NCBI GenBank assembly: GCA_900552885.1
Contig: USBM01000003.1
Coordinates: forward strand, 1 to 24,235
Reading direction: 5' to 3'
Length of the DNA: 24,235 nt
Source of the DNA: an uncultured Clostridium sp.
GTDB lineage: Bacteria > Bacillota > Clostridia > Lachnospirales > Lachnospiraceae
A program made the translations under genes and the position numbers. The notes under the pieces are model-generated. The model had not been told where the DNA came from. It searched no databases and worked only from the letters and a program-made list of their open reading frames with translations. Below are positions 15,615 through 22,608 of the stretch, one piece after another. How positions within the stretch are numbered: the stretch's first letter is position 1; the number at the start of each line of letters is the position of its first letter.

Positions 15615-17146
15615 TGCAGCTCACCTCCCCGGTAAAAATTCCCCATCCGGTAAGACAACGCTTCCAGAATATGATCACAGGTAACACGTTCACTATGTTC
15701 TAAATCTGCTATGGTTCTTGCAACTCTCAAAACCTTTCCTGCTCCTCTTGCTGTTAATTCATATTGTTCAAAAGCCTCTTGTCGCAGTCTGCATTCTTCT
15801 TCACCTAACATACATATCTCTTCTAACAAATGTGCAGGTATCTGTGAATTAAAGGATATGTGATATGGCATCAGACGTTCCCGTTGAACCTGATGTGCCG
15901 CTACAACCCTTTTCCTGATTGTCGCAGAATCTTCTGTTTCCCGTTCTTCATACAGCTCTTCATAGGTGATTCGTTTCACTGCAATATTCATATCAATCCG
16001 GTCAAGCATCGGCTGTGATACTTTCTTCAGATAGCGGTCAATCTGTGGTTTGGTGCAATGGCAACGATCCCGGTCCGGATAGTAACCGCACGGACATGGA
16101 TTCATCGCAGCTACCAACATGAAATTGCACGGAAATGTATAGCTTTCCTGCAGTCTGGATATTGTGACTTTCCCATCTTCTAACGGCTGTCGCATCATCT
16201 CGATAACATTCTTCTGAAATTCCAGAAATTCATCTAAAAACAGCACACCATGATGTGCCAGACTGATCTCCCCAGGCTTTGGAATCTTGCCTCCTCCTAT
16301 CAGAGCATTCGCCGTAATGGAATGATGCGGCATACGAAACGGGCGATTCCAGACCAAGCCTTCCTCAGCATCCAACATGCCATTCACACTATAGATCTTC
16401 GTAAGTTCCAGGCTTTCTTCATATGAAAGTCCCGGCATAATTGTAGGGATCCTTTTGGCGATCATAGACTTTCCTGCTCCAGGAGGACCCAAATATAAAA
16501 TATTATGCATCCCTGCTACTGCAATCTCCGTAGCCCGTTTTAACAACTTCTGACCTTTTACATCTGCGAAATCTTCCGCAAAAGGTAATGATCGGTGCCC
16601 GTCCTGCTGCAAAGGAAGCTCAGTCGGAATCGTCAGGTCACCAAGCAGATATTCCACCGTTTGCTTCAGATCCCGTACCGCTACAATCTCCATATCCGGT
16701 ATAACACCGGCTTCCCTGCGATTCTGATAAGGAAGTATCACCTTATGTATTCCCTGACTTTTCGCATAATCAACGATAGGCAGAATTCCTCTCACTCCAC
16801 ACACATCCCCATTAAGCGACAACTCGCCAATCATCAATATATCCCGTGTGTATTCCTCCGGAATGTAACCATATGCAGTTAAAAGTGCAATACTAATGGG
16901 TAAATCGAAGGCAGAACCTTCTTTTCTGACATCCGCTGGCGACAAATTAACCGTGATCTTCTTCGGCGGAACAAGGTACCCTGCATTCCTCAATGCAGTC
17001 CTCACCCGATCACTTGCCTCCCGTACTTCTGATGCTAAGAAACCAACCATATTAAATGTTGGCAGACCTTCGCTTACATCGGCTTCCACTGTAATGAGTC
17101 TTCCTTCTACTCCGTGCAGTGCGCCACCTAGAACTTTATTATACAT
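15611..17146 (-). CDS. comM: ComM/YifB family Mg-chelatase-like AAA ATPase
   Basis: This is a hexameric AAA+ helicase of the ComM/YifB family. ComM promotes branch migration during recombination of transforming DNA in Gram-negatives; the role in Clostridia is presumed similar. The protein has 511 residues from the ATG at 17146 (MYNKVLGGALHGVEG), chosen because AGGAG lies in front; the upstream extension has no family similarity. An N-terminal Lon-protease-like ChlI domain (about 1-170) includes KITVNLSPADVRKEGSAFDL. Walker A GPPGAGKS is at 220-227 and Walker B VLFLDEF at 301-307. A four-cysteine zinc insertion lies at C351, C353, C362 and C364 (CPCGYYPDRDRCHC). The C-terminal helical domain is intact. 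It is the first gene of comM-dprA-topA. Confidence 0.95.
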   Translation of the reverse strand: MYNKVLGGALHGVEGRLITVEADVSEGLPTFNMVGFLASEVREASDRVRTALRNAGYLVPPKKITVNLSPADVRKEGSAFDLPISIALLTAYGYIPEEYTRDILMIGELSLNGDVCGVRGILPIVDYAKSQGIHKVILPYQNRREAGVIPDMEIVAVRDLKQTVEYLLGDLTIPTELPLQQDGHRSLPFAEDFADVKGQKLLKRATEIAVAGMHNILYLGPPGAGKSMIAKRIPTIMPGLSYEESLELTKIYSVNGMLDAEEGLVWNRPFRMPHHSITANALIGGGKIPKPGEISLAHHGVLFLDEFLEFQKNVIEMMRQPLEDGKVTISRLQESYTFPCNFMLVAAMNPCPCGYYPDRDRCHCTKPQIDRYLKKVSQPMLDRIDMNIAVKRITYEELYEERETEDSATIRKRVVAAHQVQRERLMPYHISFNSQIPAHLLEEICMLGEEECRLRQEAFEQYELTARGAGKVLRVARTIADLEHSERVTCDHILEALSYRMGNFYRGGELQ

Positions 17147-17183
17147 GGAATCTCCTATTCCATCTCCCGATACGAACAAACTT

Positions 17184-17212
17184 ATTATATCCAAAGCAAA
17201 GAAAAAACGCAA
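17184..17212 (-). promoter_or_regulatory. comM: Promoter of comM-dprA-topA, partly inside the nrdR terminator
   Basis: On the minus strand a perfect TATAAT (17184-17189) sits 17 bases after TTGCGT (17207-17212). The -35 box is part of the 3' arm of the nrdR terminator hairpin. The predicted leader is about 31 bases. The -35 match is only 3/6, so the strength is uncertain. Confidence 0.5.
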
Positions 17213-17229
17213 CATAAATGCTGCGTTTT
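17202..17229 (-). terminator. Intrinsic terminator of ylmC-nrdR
   Basis: On the minus strand AAAACGCAGCA pairs with TGTTGCGTTTT (11 pairs, one G-U) around a four-base loop, and the U run continues to about 17202. It begins 23 bases after the nrdR stop. It separates ylmC-nrdR from comM-dprA-topA. Confidence 0.85.
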
Positions 17230-17252
17230 CATACTTAATTCACATATTACGA

Positions 17253-17702
17253 TCAATTCAATAATTTCTTAAGTTCATCCATAAAGATATTCACATCTTT
17301 GAACTCCCGGTAAACAGAAGCAAACCGAACATACGCTACCTGATCTAAAGACTTTAACTCATCCATCACAATCTCACCGATCACAGAACTCTCAACCTCT
17401 TTCTGTTCAAAATTAAAGATCTTAGTCTCAATCCGGTCAATACACTTTTCAATTTCTTCCACCGAGATTGGCCGCTTATGACAGGACTTGATCACACCGG
17501 ATTCGATCTTGGAGCGATCATATGCTTCCCGGATCTTATCTTTCTTAATAATAATAAGCGGTATCGTCTCTACTTTCTCATAGGTGGTAAAACGTTTGCC
17601 ACATTCATCACATTCTCTTCTTCTCCGAATAGAACTGTTATCATCAGCAGGTCTTGAATCAATTACTCTTGTACTGTCATCTCCGCAAAACGGACATTTC
17701 AT
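17253..17702 (-). CDS. nrdR: Transcriptional repressor NrdR
   Basis: NrdR represses ribonucleotide reductase operons by sensing dATP/ATP through an ATP-cone. At 149 residues it has the standard length. The zinc ribbon uses C3, C6, C31 and C34 (MKCPFCGDDSTRVIDSR and ECDECGKRFTTYE). The ATP-cone domain (about 46-136) starts PLIIIKKDKIREAYDRSKIE and contains VAYVRFASVYREFKDVN. AGGAGGAG precedes the ATG. It lies 14 bases after ylmC and is followed by a clear terminator. No nrd structural gene lies in the window, so it acts in trans; a weak NrdR-box-like site lies in the promoter region of its own operon. Confidence 0.97.
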   Translation of the reverse strand: MKCPFCGDDSTRVIDSRPADDNSSIRRRRECDECGKRFTTYEKVETIPLIIIKKDKIREAYDRSKIESGVIKSCHKRPISVEEIEKCIDRIETKIFNFEQKEVESSVIGEIVMDELKSLDQVAYVRFASVYREFKDVNIFMDELKKLLN

Positions 17703-17716
17703 ATGTAGCCTCCTCC

Positions 17717-17974
17717 TTATTCATCCTTCATAATCACCTTCTCTAAGCAGACATCCACCAAAATAATATCCGGTCCGATCCGTACTACATCACAAAAGCG
17801 AATATAATAGCGGATACACTTAGAAAAGCAGGAAAAAAAACGAATAGGTGCTGGTACGATCAACGCACAGATCTGTCCATTACAAGGATCAAATTCAATA
17901 TCTGCGACACAGCCAATTCGTTTACAATCCTTACAATTAATCACTTCCTTCTGACGCAGATCCAGAAAAGTCAT
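17717..17974 (-). CDS. ylmC: YlmC/YmxH family PRC-barrel protein
   Basis: The protein has 85 residues and is a small beta-barrel (PRC-type) of the YlmC/YmxH family, which occurs across spore-forming Firmicutes and is often labelled a sporulation protein. Recognisable blocks are IGCVADIEFDPCNGQICALI at about 20-39, VPAPIRFFSCFS and DVVRIGPDIILVDV near the C-terminus. Six cysteines are present, more than I expect for the family. GAGGAG precedes the ATG at 17974. It is the first gene of a two-gene unit with nrdR. Molecular function is not established. The family label does not by itself show that this organism sporulates. Confidence 0.85.
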   Translation of the reverse strand: MTFLDLRQKEVINCKDCKRIGCVADIEFDPCNGQICALIVPAPIRFFSCFSKCIRYYIRFCDVVRIGPDIILVDVCLEKVIMKDE

Positions 17975-17996
17975 ATATATTCTCCTCGAACACTTA

Positions 17997-18012
17997 ACAC
18001 AATATATGCGTT
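17997..18012. promoter_or_regulatory. NrdR-box-like site in the ylmC-nrdR leader
   Basis: ACACAATATATGCGTT has a perfect left half of the known NrdR box (ACACWATATATWGTGT) and about 12 of 16 matches overall; the right half is poor. A weaker match (about 11/16) lies on the minus strand at 18054-18069, directly after the -10 box. Spacing between the two, about 57 bases, is not the usual whole number of turns. Autoregulation by NrdR is only a possibility. Confidence 0.3.
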
Positions 18013-18069
18013 AAATAGATCAAAAAGACATACAACTTGTGATTAACATAATATCTTTACATATTGCGT

Positions 18070-18098
18070 ATTATATCATAGGATATATAGAATTGCAA
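18070..18098 (-). promoter_or_regulatory. ylmC: Promoter of ylmC-nrdR
   Basis: On the minus strand TTGCAA (18093-18098) is followed after 17 bases by TATAAT (18070-18075). TG precedes the -10 box at extended -10 spacing (TGATATAAT). The predicted leader to the ylmC ATG is about 90 bases, A/T-rich, and contains the NrdR-box-like sequences. This is the best vegetative promoter in the window. Confidence 0.7.
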
Positions 18099-18116
18099 AC
18101 TACTTTTTCAAGACAT

Positions 18117-18920
18117 TTATCCTGCATTTTCTATTCCAAAGATCATGCGAATCAAGCGCATGGTTGCTTCATTATTCACATAGCGGTTATTCGGAATCAT
18201 CAAATATACCGCATCATAAGAAAACTGACATTTCTTAGCAAACTCCGTATCGCTGATATCAATTGCTGCCGCATACGGTTTGCCATCATTCATATATTGA
18301 GTATCATCCGTTACCTTTACAATATGATCCTTGATCTCCTGATACAGATCCTCATCCATACACTGATCTACCATTGCAATATCCCCGGTCGATTTGTAAT
18401 AATTCAGCGTATCTTCATTACCAATAATCGCATCTAACCGGTCTGAACTGATATACACAATAATCTTCTCATAATCGGTAAGCGTACTCTCCTGAATTGT
18501 TACATCATCCGCATCCTCAATCGTCAGATTATCAAAGATCTGAATGGTGTTTTTCTTTCCTAATTGATAATATTCCCGAAATGCATCCGGAATATATTGT
18601 TCGCAAACAGCATTGGTACCATCGTTGGTCACTGCAACCATAAGCTCTGTCGGAAGTGTGGCTGTATAAATGGTCCTTCCAAGCACATAACAAAAAAACA
18701 CCGCTACAACCGCTCCAATAAAATACCACTTATAATACTGTATGATATATCTGCGCTTTTCTTTTCCTTCCATCGTCTCTAACCGTTTGCTGCGCAGTTC
18801 TTTCTTATAAGCCCGGCGCTCTTTTGCACTCATAGAAGACATCTCTAATGCGTTTTCTGAATATAAGTCCTCTCCCTCTTCTTTGACCACTTTATTCTCA
18901 TCTTCGAGCGTCTGTCTCAT
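18117..18920 (-). CDS. Uncharacterised single-pass membrane protein behind rnfB
   Basis: I do not recognise a named family. The start is at the ATG at 18920 (MRQTLEDENKVV) with AGGG in front; the open frame extends upstream only as a shadow of rnfB. The protein has 267 residues. A charged cytoplasmic N-terminus of ~60 residues contains a basic helix (SAKERRAYKKELRSKRLETM). A transmembrane helix follows at about 66-84 (YFIGAVVAVFFCYVLGRTIY), then an extracytoplasmic domain of ~180 residues with no metal or catalytic motif that I can see. That domain has a DAIIGNEDTLNYYKSTGDIA stretch loosely reminiscent of solute-binding proteins. It starts 4 bases after the rnfB stop, so it is probably cotranscribed with Rnf. 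Similar proteins of unknown function are common in Lachnospiraceae, but that is from memory only. Confidence 0.8.
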   Translation of the reverse strand: MRQTLEDENKVVKEEGEDLYSENALEMSSMSAKERRAYKKELRSKRLETMEGKEKRRYIIQYYKWYFIGAVVAVFFCYVLGRTIYTATLPTELMVAVTNDGTNAVCEQYIPDAFREYYQLGKKNTIQIFDNLTIEDADDVTIQESTLTDYEKIIVYISSDRLDAIIGNEDTLNYYKSTGDIAMVDQCMDEDLYQEIKDHIVKVTDDTQYMNDGKPYAAAIDISDTEFAKKCQFSYDAVYLMIPNNRYVNNEATMRLIRMIFGIENAG

Positions 18921-18924
18921 TCTT

Positions 18925-19737
18925 TTATTCCCTTTCTGTACTCTCGACCCCGGCAATGATCTTAACCGGACATTTCTCTTTGCATATTCCGCAATGTGTA
19001 CATTTAGTCTGGTCAATATGTGCAATATTATTTTCCACAATGATTGCATCCGAAGGACAATTTCTGGCACAAAGTCCACATCCGATACAGCCTGCCTGAC
19101 ATACTCTCTTCACGTCCACGCCACGGTCCTTAGAACTACACTGTACCACACAGACAGCATCTGCCGGAACCAATTCGATCAAATGCTTCGGACACTCCGC
19201 AACACACTTTCCGCAAGCCTTACATTTGTCCGGATTCACCTTGGCAATTCCATCTACAATCTCAATTGCATCAAACGGGCAGACTTTCTTACAATTACCA
19301 TAACCCGTACAGCCATACGAACATGCTTTGGCACCTCCACCCGGATTGTTCATTGCAAGTTTACAATCCTCCGGGCCCACGTATTCATACTGATCCTTTG
19401 CCTTTTCACAAGTACCCGCACACTTCACATACGCTGTCATCTTAACGCTGTCGCCTGCCGACACGCCCATAACTTCTCCTATAGCTTTGGCACAAGCATC
19501 TCCACCAACCGGACAGGCATTAACCGGAGCCTCTCCCTTGGCAATTGCTGCTGCCAGACCATCACAGCCCGGGAATCCACATCCACCGCAATTGTTACCC
19601 GGCAGACAGGTCCTTACCGCTACCTCTTTCTCATCTACTTCTACTTCAAACTTCTCTCCGGCAATTCCAAGAAGGATTCCGATAACAACACCTGTACCAC
19701 CGACCATAGCCATTGCTAATAAAACTGATGTAACCAT
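18925..19737 (-). CDS. rnfB: Rnf electron transport complex subunit RnfB
   Basis: RnfB is the ferredoxin-facing iron-sulfur subunit of the Rnf complex, which moves electrons from reduced ferredoxin to NAD+ and pumps Na+ or H+. The protein has 270 residues. An N-terminal membrane anchor (about 4-26) is followed by a four-cysteine domain C44-x5-C50-x2-C53-x4-C58. Several ferredoxin-type motifs follow: C139/C143/C149/C153, C172/C175/C178/C182, C217/C220/C223/C227 and C246/C249/C252/C256. There are extra cysteines at 75, 82, 106, 110, 125, 196, 200 and 213. This cysteine-rich form is typical of clostridial and acetogen RnfB. GGAGGGAG precedes the ATG. It is the last rnf gene, 13 bases after rnfA. 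Confidence 0.96.
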   Translation of the reverse strand: MVTSVLLAMAMVGGTGVVIGILLGIAGEKFEVEVDEKEVAVRTCLPGNNCGGCGFPGCDGLAAAIAKGEAPVNACPVGGDACAKAIGEVMGVSAGDSVKMTAYVKCAGTCEKAKDQYEYVGPEDCKLAMNNPGGGAKACSYGCTGYGNCKKVCPFDAIEIVDGIAKVNPDKCKACGKCVAECPKHLIELVPADAVCVVQCSSKDRGVDVKRVCQAGCIGCGLCARNCPSDAIIVENNIAHIDQTKCTHCGICKEKCPVKIIAGVESTERE

Positions 19738-19750
19738 ACGTATCTCCCTC

Positions 19751-20326
19751 CTATTTGATCAATCCGGAAAATCCGAAAAATGCCATTGCCATCAATCCAG
19801 CCGTCACCAACACGATCGGAGTTCCCTTAAAGGACTCCGGAATATCATTATATTCAATCTTCTCCCGGATACCTGCCATGATCACAATAGATATTGTAAA
19901 TCCTACTGCTGTACCAAATCCATTGATCACAGAAGATAAAAATCCGTATGATTTCTGTACATTAATAAGTGCCACTCCAAGCACTGCACAGTTTGTTGTG
20001 ATCAACGGTAAATATACACCTAATGCCTGATACAAAGACGGCATTGTCTTCTTAAGAAACATCTCTACAAACTGAACCAATGCAGCAATTACAAGAATAA
20101 ATACAATTGTCTGCAAATAAGTAATATCTAATTTCTCTAATATAAACGTGTAAATTAAGCTTGTCACCGCAGAGGCAATCGTTATAACAAAGATAACCGC
20201 TCCTCCCATACCGGCTGCCGTATCTACTTTCTTTGATACACCGATAAACGGACACAAACCTAAGAACTGGCTTAATACCACATTATTCACTAATGCAGCA
20301 CCTACTGCAATTAATAATAAATTCAT
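19751..20326 (-). CDS. rnfA: Rnf electron transport complex subunit RnfA
   Basis: RnfA is an integral membrane subunit that pairs with RnfE in inverted orientation, forming the core where electrons cross the membrane. The protein has 191 residues, about six hydrophobic helices. Conserved cysteines occur in LGLCPFIGV (C25) and TTNCAVLG (C113), known to contribute to an intramembrane iron-sulfur centre shared with RnfE. The family stretch SLYQALGVYLPLITTNCAVL is present. GGAGG precedes the ATG with good spacing, and it lies 21 bases after rnfE. It is complete and ordinary for the family. Confidence 0.97.
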   Translation of the reverse strand: MNLLLIAVGAALVNNVVLSQFLGLCPFIGVSKKVDTAAGMGGAVIFVITIASAVTSLIYTFILEKLDITYLQTIVFILVIAALVQFVEMFLKKTMPSLYQALGVYLPLITTNCAVLGVALINVQKSYGFLSSVINGFGTAVGFTISIVIMAGIREKIEYNDIPESFKGTPIVLVTAGLMAMAFFGFSGLIK

Positions 20327-20347
20327 AATATACGCCTCCTTCTCCGA

Positions 20348-21052
20348 TTACTTCGTCTCTGAATTCTGCTCTGCGAACTGTCTGCCACTGCAAAGAGTAT
20401 TCGTACATCCTGCACACCCATTTTCTTTCTCACAGGAAACAGGGATTCCCTCTTTCTTCGCTTTGTTCAGTCTCACCTTATTCTGTATTGCGATCAGGCA
20501 TGCTAATACAAAGAATGCACCCGGAGCAAGGATTAAAATAGTAACAGGCTCATACTGGGATGGCATGATCTGAAACCCGAAAATCGTTCCATTTCCAAAT
20601 AATTCACGGAAGATACCGATAGAAGTCAGTCCAATCGTAAAACCAAGTCCCATACCAATCCCATCAAACATGGAAAGCCATACATTATTCTTAGACGCAT
20701 AGCTTTCCGCACGGCCTAAAATAATACAGTTTACAACAATTAAAGGAATATAGATTCCTAAACTGTCATACAAGGATGGTACAAAACCTTGCAGCAAAAA
20801 CTGTACAATTGTAACAAACGACGCCACAATTACGATGTATGCCGGAATACGAACCTTATCCGGAATCACTTTCCGGAGTGCTGATATCATCATATTACTT
20901 AAGATCAGGATCACGGTTGTCGTAAGCCCCATGCCTATACCATTAACTGCTGACGTTGTAACCGCCATCGTTGGACACATACCAAGCATCTGGACAAAGG
21001 TAGGATTCTCCGTGATAATACCACATTTCAAACGTTCAATTGCTTTACTCAT
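20348..21052 (-). CDS. rnfE: Rnf electron transport complex subunit RnfE with four-cysteine tail
   Basis: RnfE is the membrane partner of RnfA. The protein has 234 residues and about six membrane helices. The centre-forming cysteines are visible in LGMCPTMAV (C26) and VVNCIILGRAE (C109). The family motif SLYDSLGIYIPLIVVNCIIL is intact. Unusually, the cytoplasmic C-terminal tail after the last helix (about 191 on) carries C207-x5-C213-x2-C216-x4-C221, a spacing that could hold an iron-sulfur cluster or metal and equals that of the first four-cysteine motif in RnfB of this same operon. The function of the tail is not established. GGAGGTGGG precedes the ATG, and it lies 11 bases after rnfG. Confidence 0.96.
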   Translation of the reverse strand: MSKAIERLKCGIITENPTFVQMLGMCPTMAVTTSAVNGIGMGLTTTVILILSNMMISALRKVIPDKVRIPAYIVIVASFVTIVQFLLQGFVPSLYDSLGIYIPLIVVNCIILGRAESYASKNNVWLSMFDGIGMGLGFTIGLTSIGIFRELFGNGTIFGFQIMPSQYEPVTILILAPGAFFVLACLIAIQNKVRLNKAKKEGIPVSCEKENGCAGCTNTLCSGRQFAEQNSETK

Positions 21053-21063
21053 CTTCCCACCTC

Positions 21064-21657
21064 CTATTGTAATGTATGCACATAATACAGACCTGCATTT
21101 ACTCCATTGGTCACTGCATTCGTCGTGATCGTCGCACCTGACAACGCATCAATCTCATTGTCAGCAGAGGCACCATTCTTGGTATATACAATCTGGTCTA
21201 CATTCTTGCCTTCAAACTGCTTGCGGAAACTGTCTTCTTTGGCTTTCATACCAAGCCCTGCCGTCTCACTGATCGACAGAAAAGAAATACCGTTCAAGGT
21301 ACCATCGGATTGCACACCCATTGCAAACTGAATATCGCCACCATATCCTTCATGATCTGTTACCGTAAGTACATATCCTAACTGCTGTCCCGAACCGTCT
21401 AACACTTTCATAGCCTCATTGATCGAAGCGTCCAGCCCCTGACTGTCTAATTCTTTCTGTACCTGATCTGTATCCAGGTTAATCTCTTCAAATGAACCTG
21501 CATCTGCAAACACTGCTTTGTATGCTTCTTCCTTCGCACGCTGATTCTCTTTTGCGATCGGTTCTTTCGTAATCTCATATACCGCACCTAACAAAAGTCC
21601 GGCGATCAACGTGATCAACATTAAAGAAATCGTATTCTTAATACTTTCCTTACTCAT
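21064..21657 (-). CDS. rnfG: Rnf electron transport complex subunit RnfG
   Basis: RnfG is a membrane-anchored flavoprotein with a covalently bound FMN on the outer face of the membrane. The protein has 197 residues. One N-terminal transmembrane helix (about 9-28, TISLMLITLIAGLLLGAVYE) is followed by the FMN-binding domain. The attachment motif SGATIT is at 173-178, so Thr176 is the expected FMN ester site. HEGYGGDIQFAMGVQ and LSISETAGLGMKAKEDSFRK are the other family blocks. The ATG overlaps the rnfD 3' end by 8 bases, with GGGGG about 9 bases before it, which suggests translational coupling to rnfD. Confidence 0.96.
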   Translation of the reverse strand: MSKESIKNTISLMLITLIAGLLLGAVYEITKEPIAKENQRAKEEAYKAVFADAGSFEEINLDTDQVQKELDSQGLDASINEAMKVLDGSGQQLGYVLTVTDHEGYGGDIQFAMGVQSDGTLNGISFLSISETAGLGMKAKEDSFRKQFEGKNVDQIVYTKNGASADNEIDALSGATITTNAVTNGVNAGLYYVHTLQ

Positions 21658-22594
21658 GCTTCACAGCCCCCTTTCCAAATGACTTTGGAACGGTAATCCG
21701 CTCAATCAAAGGAACCAATAAATTACCAAGAATGATCGCATAGGATACTCCCTCTGCCGAACCGCCAAATATACGGAATAAGAAGGTAAGTAATCCAAGC
21801 AGGATACCAAAATACACTTTACCAAGCGGTGTAATTGGTGATGTCACATAGTCGGTCGCCATGAAGAATGCTCCTAACATCAATCCACCACCAAATAAAT
21901 GTGCTAACAAAAATGACACATCAAATCCTCTTCCGGATGCCAATGCATAGATCATGATAAACAGGGCAAAGGAACCGATATACCATACCGGGATCCGGTA
22001 ACTGATCACACCGGTCACAATAAGGAAAACACCTCCGGCGATCAATGCAATCGCACAGGTTTCACCAATCGTTCCGGCTGTTGTACCTAAGAACATCGCC
22101 TTCACATCTACATGCTCTCCCGCCTTCAGGTTGGCAAGTGGAGTTGCCATTGTTACGGCATCATAAGTAAACGTCGTCATTCTTCCTGTAAAAGAAATGA
22201 GAAGAAAACATCTTGCACCTAATGCCGGATTCATAAAGTTCTGGCCTAATCCACCGAACAACTGCTTCACAACAATAATTGCGAAGAAACTGCCAATCAC
22301 AGGAAGCCAGAATGGAACACTCGGTGGCAGATTCAAAGCAAGCAGTAATCCGGTAAGAACTGCCGACAAATCTCCTACTGTTACCTTCCGTCCTGTCATC
22401 TTCTGAAATGCAGCTTCAAATATCACACAACTGACAACTGTAATTACAATAATTGCTAACGCTCTTACTCCAAAATTGTAGATACCAAATATCGTTGCCG
22501 GCATCAATGCCACCAACACTTTTCCCATAATATTGGTTGTTGTCTCTTTATCCCTAATATGTGGAGAAGAGGATATCTTCATTGTCTGTTCCAA
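21650..22594 (-). CDS. rnfD: Rnf electron transport complex subunit RnfD, TTG start likely
   Basis: RnfD is a multi-spanning membrane flavoprotein related to NqrB and carries covalent FMN. From the chosen start it has 314 residues and about ten hydrophobic helices. The N-terminal SSSPHIRDKETTTNIM block is the family hallmark. The FMN site is the Thr of TMATPL (about residue 151). LFGGLGQNFMNPALGARCFL and MATDYVTSPITPLGK are the other conserved blocks. No ATG has proper ribosome spacing. The TTG at 22594 is 8 bases after AGGAGG and is preferred; the GTG at 22603 is too close to it and the ATG at 22582 too far. The rnfC stop codon lies within the ribosome site region, implying coupling. Confidence 0.94.
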   Translation of the reverse strand: MEQTMKISSSPHIRDKETTTNIMGKVLVALMPATIFGIYNFGVRALAIIVITVVSCVIFEAAFQKMTGRKVTVGDLSAVLTGLLLALNLPPSVPFWLPVIGSFFAIIVVKQLFGGLGQNFMNPALGARCFLLISFTGRMTTFTYDAVTMATPLANLKAGEHVDVKAMFLGTTAGTIGETCAIALIAGGVFLIVTGVISYRIPVWYIGSFALFIMIYALASGRGFDVSFLLAHLFGGGLMLGAFFMATDYVTSPITPLGKVYFGILLGLLTFLFRIFGGSAEGVSYAIILGNLLVPLIERITVPKSFGKGAVKHE

Positions 22595-22600
22595 ATCATC

Positions 22601-22608
22601 CACCTCCT
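22601..22608 (-). promoter_or_regulatory. Ribosome binding site that sets the rnfD start
   Basis: AGGAGGTG on the minus strand starts on the last base of the rnfC stop codon. It lies 8 bases (counted from AGGAGG) before TTG at 22594 but runs into GTG at 22603, favouring the TTG as the rnfD start. Confidence 0.6.

Noticed and set aside
18883..19719. Plus-strand open frame of 278 codons opposite rnfB
   Set aside because: Rich in Thr, Cys, His and Arg as expected from the complement of a cysteine-rich ferredoxin-like gene; no ribosome site or motif.
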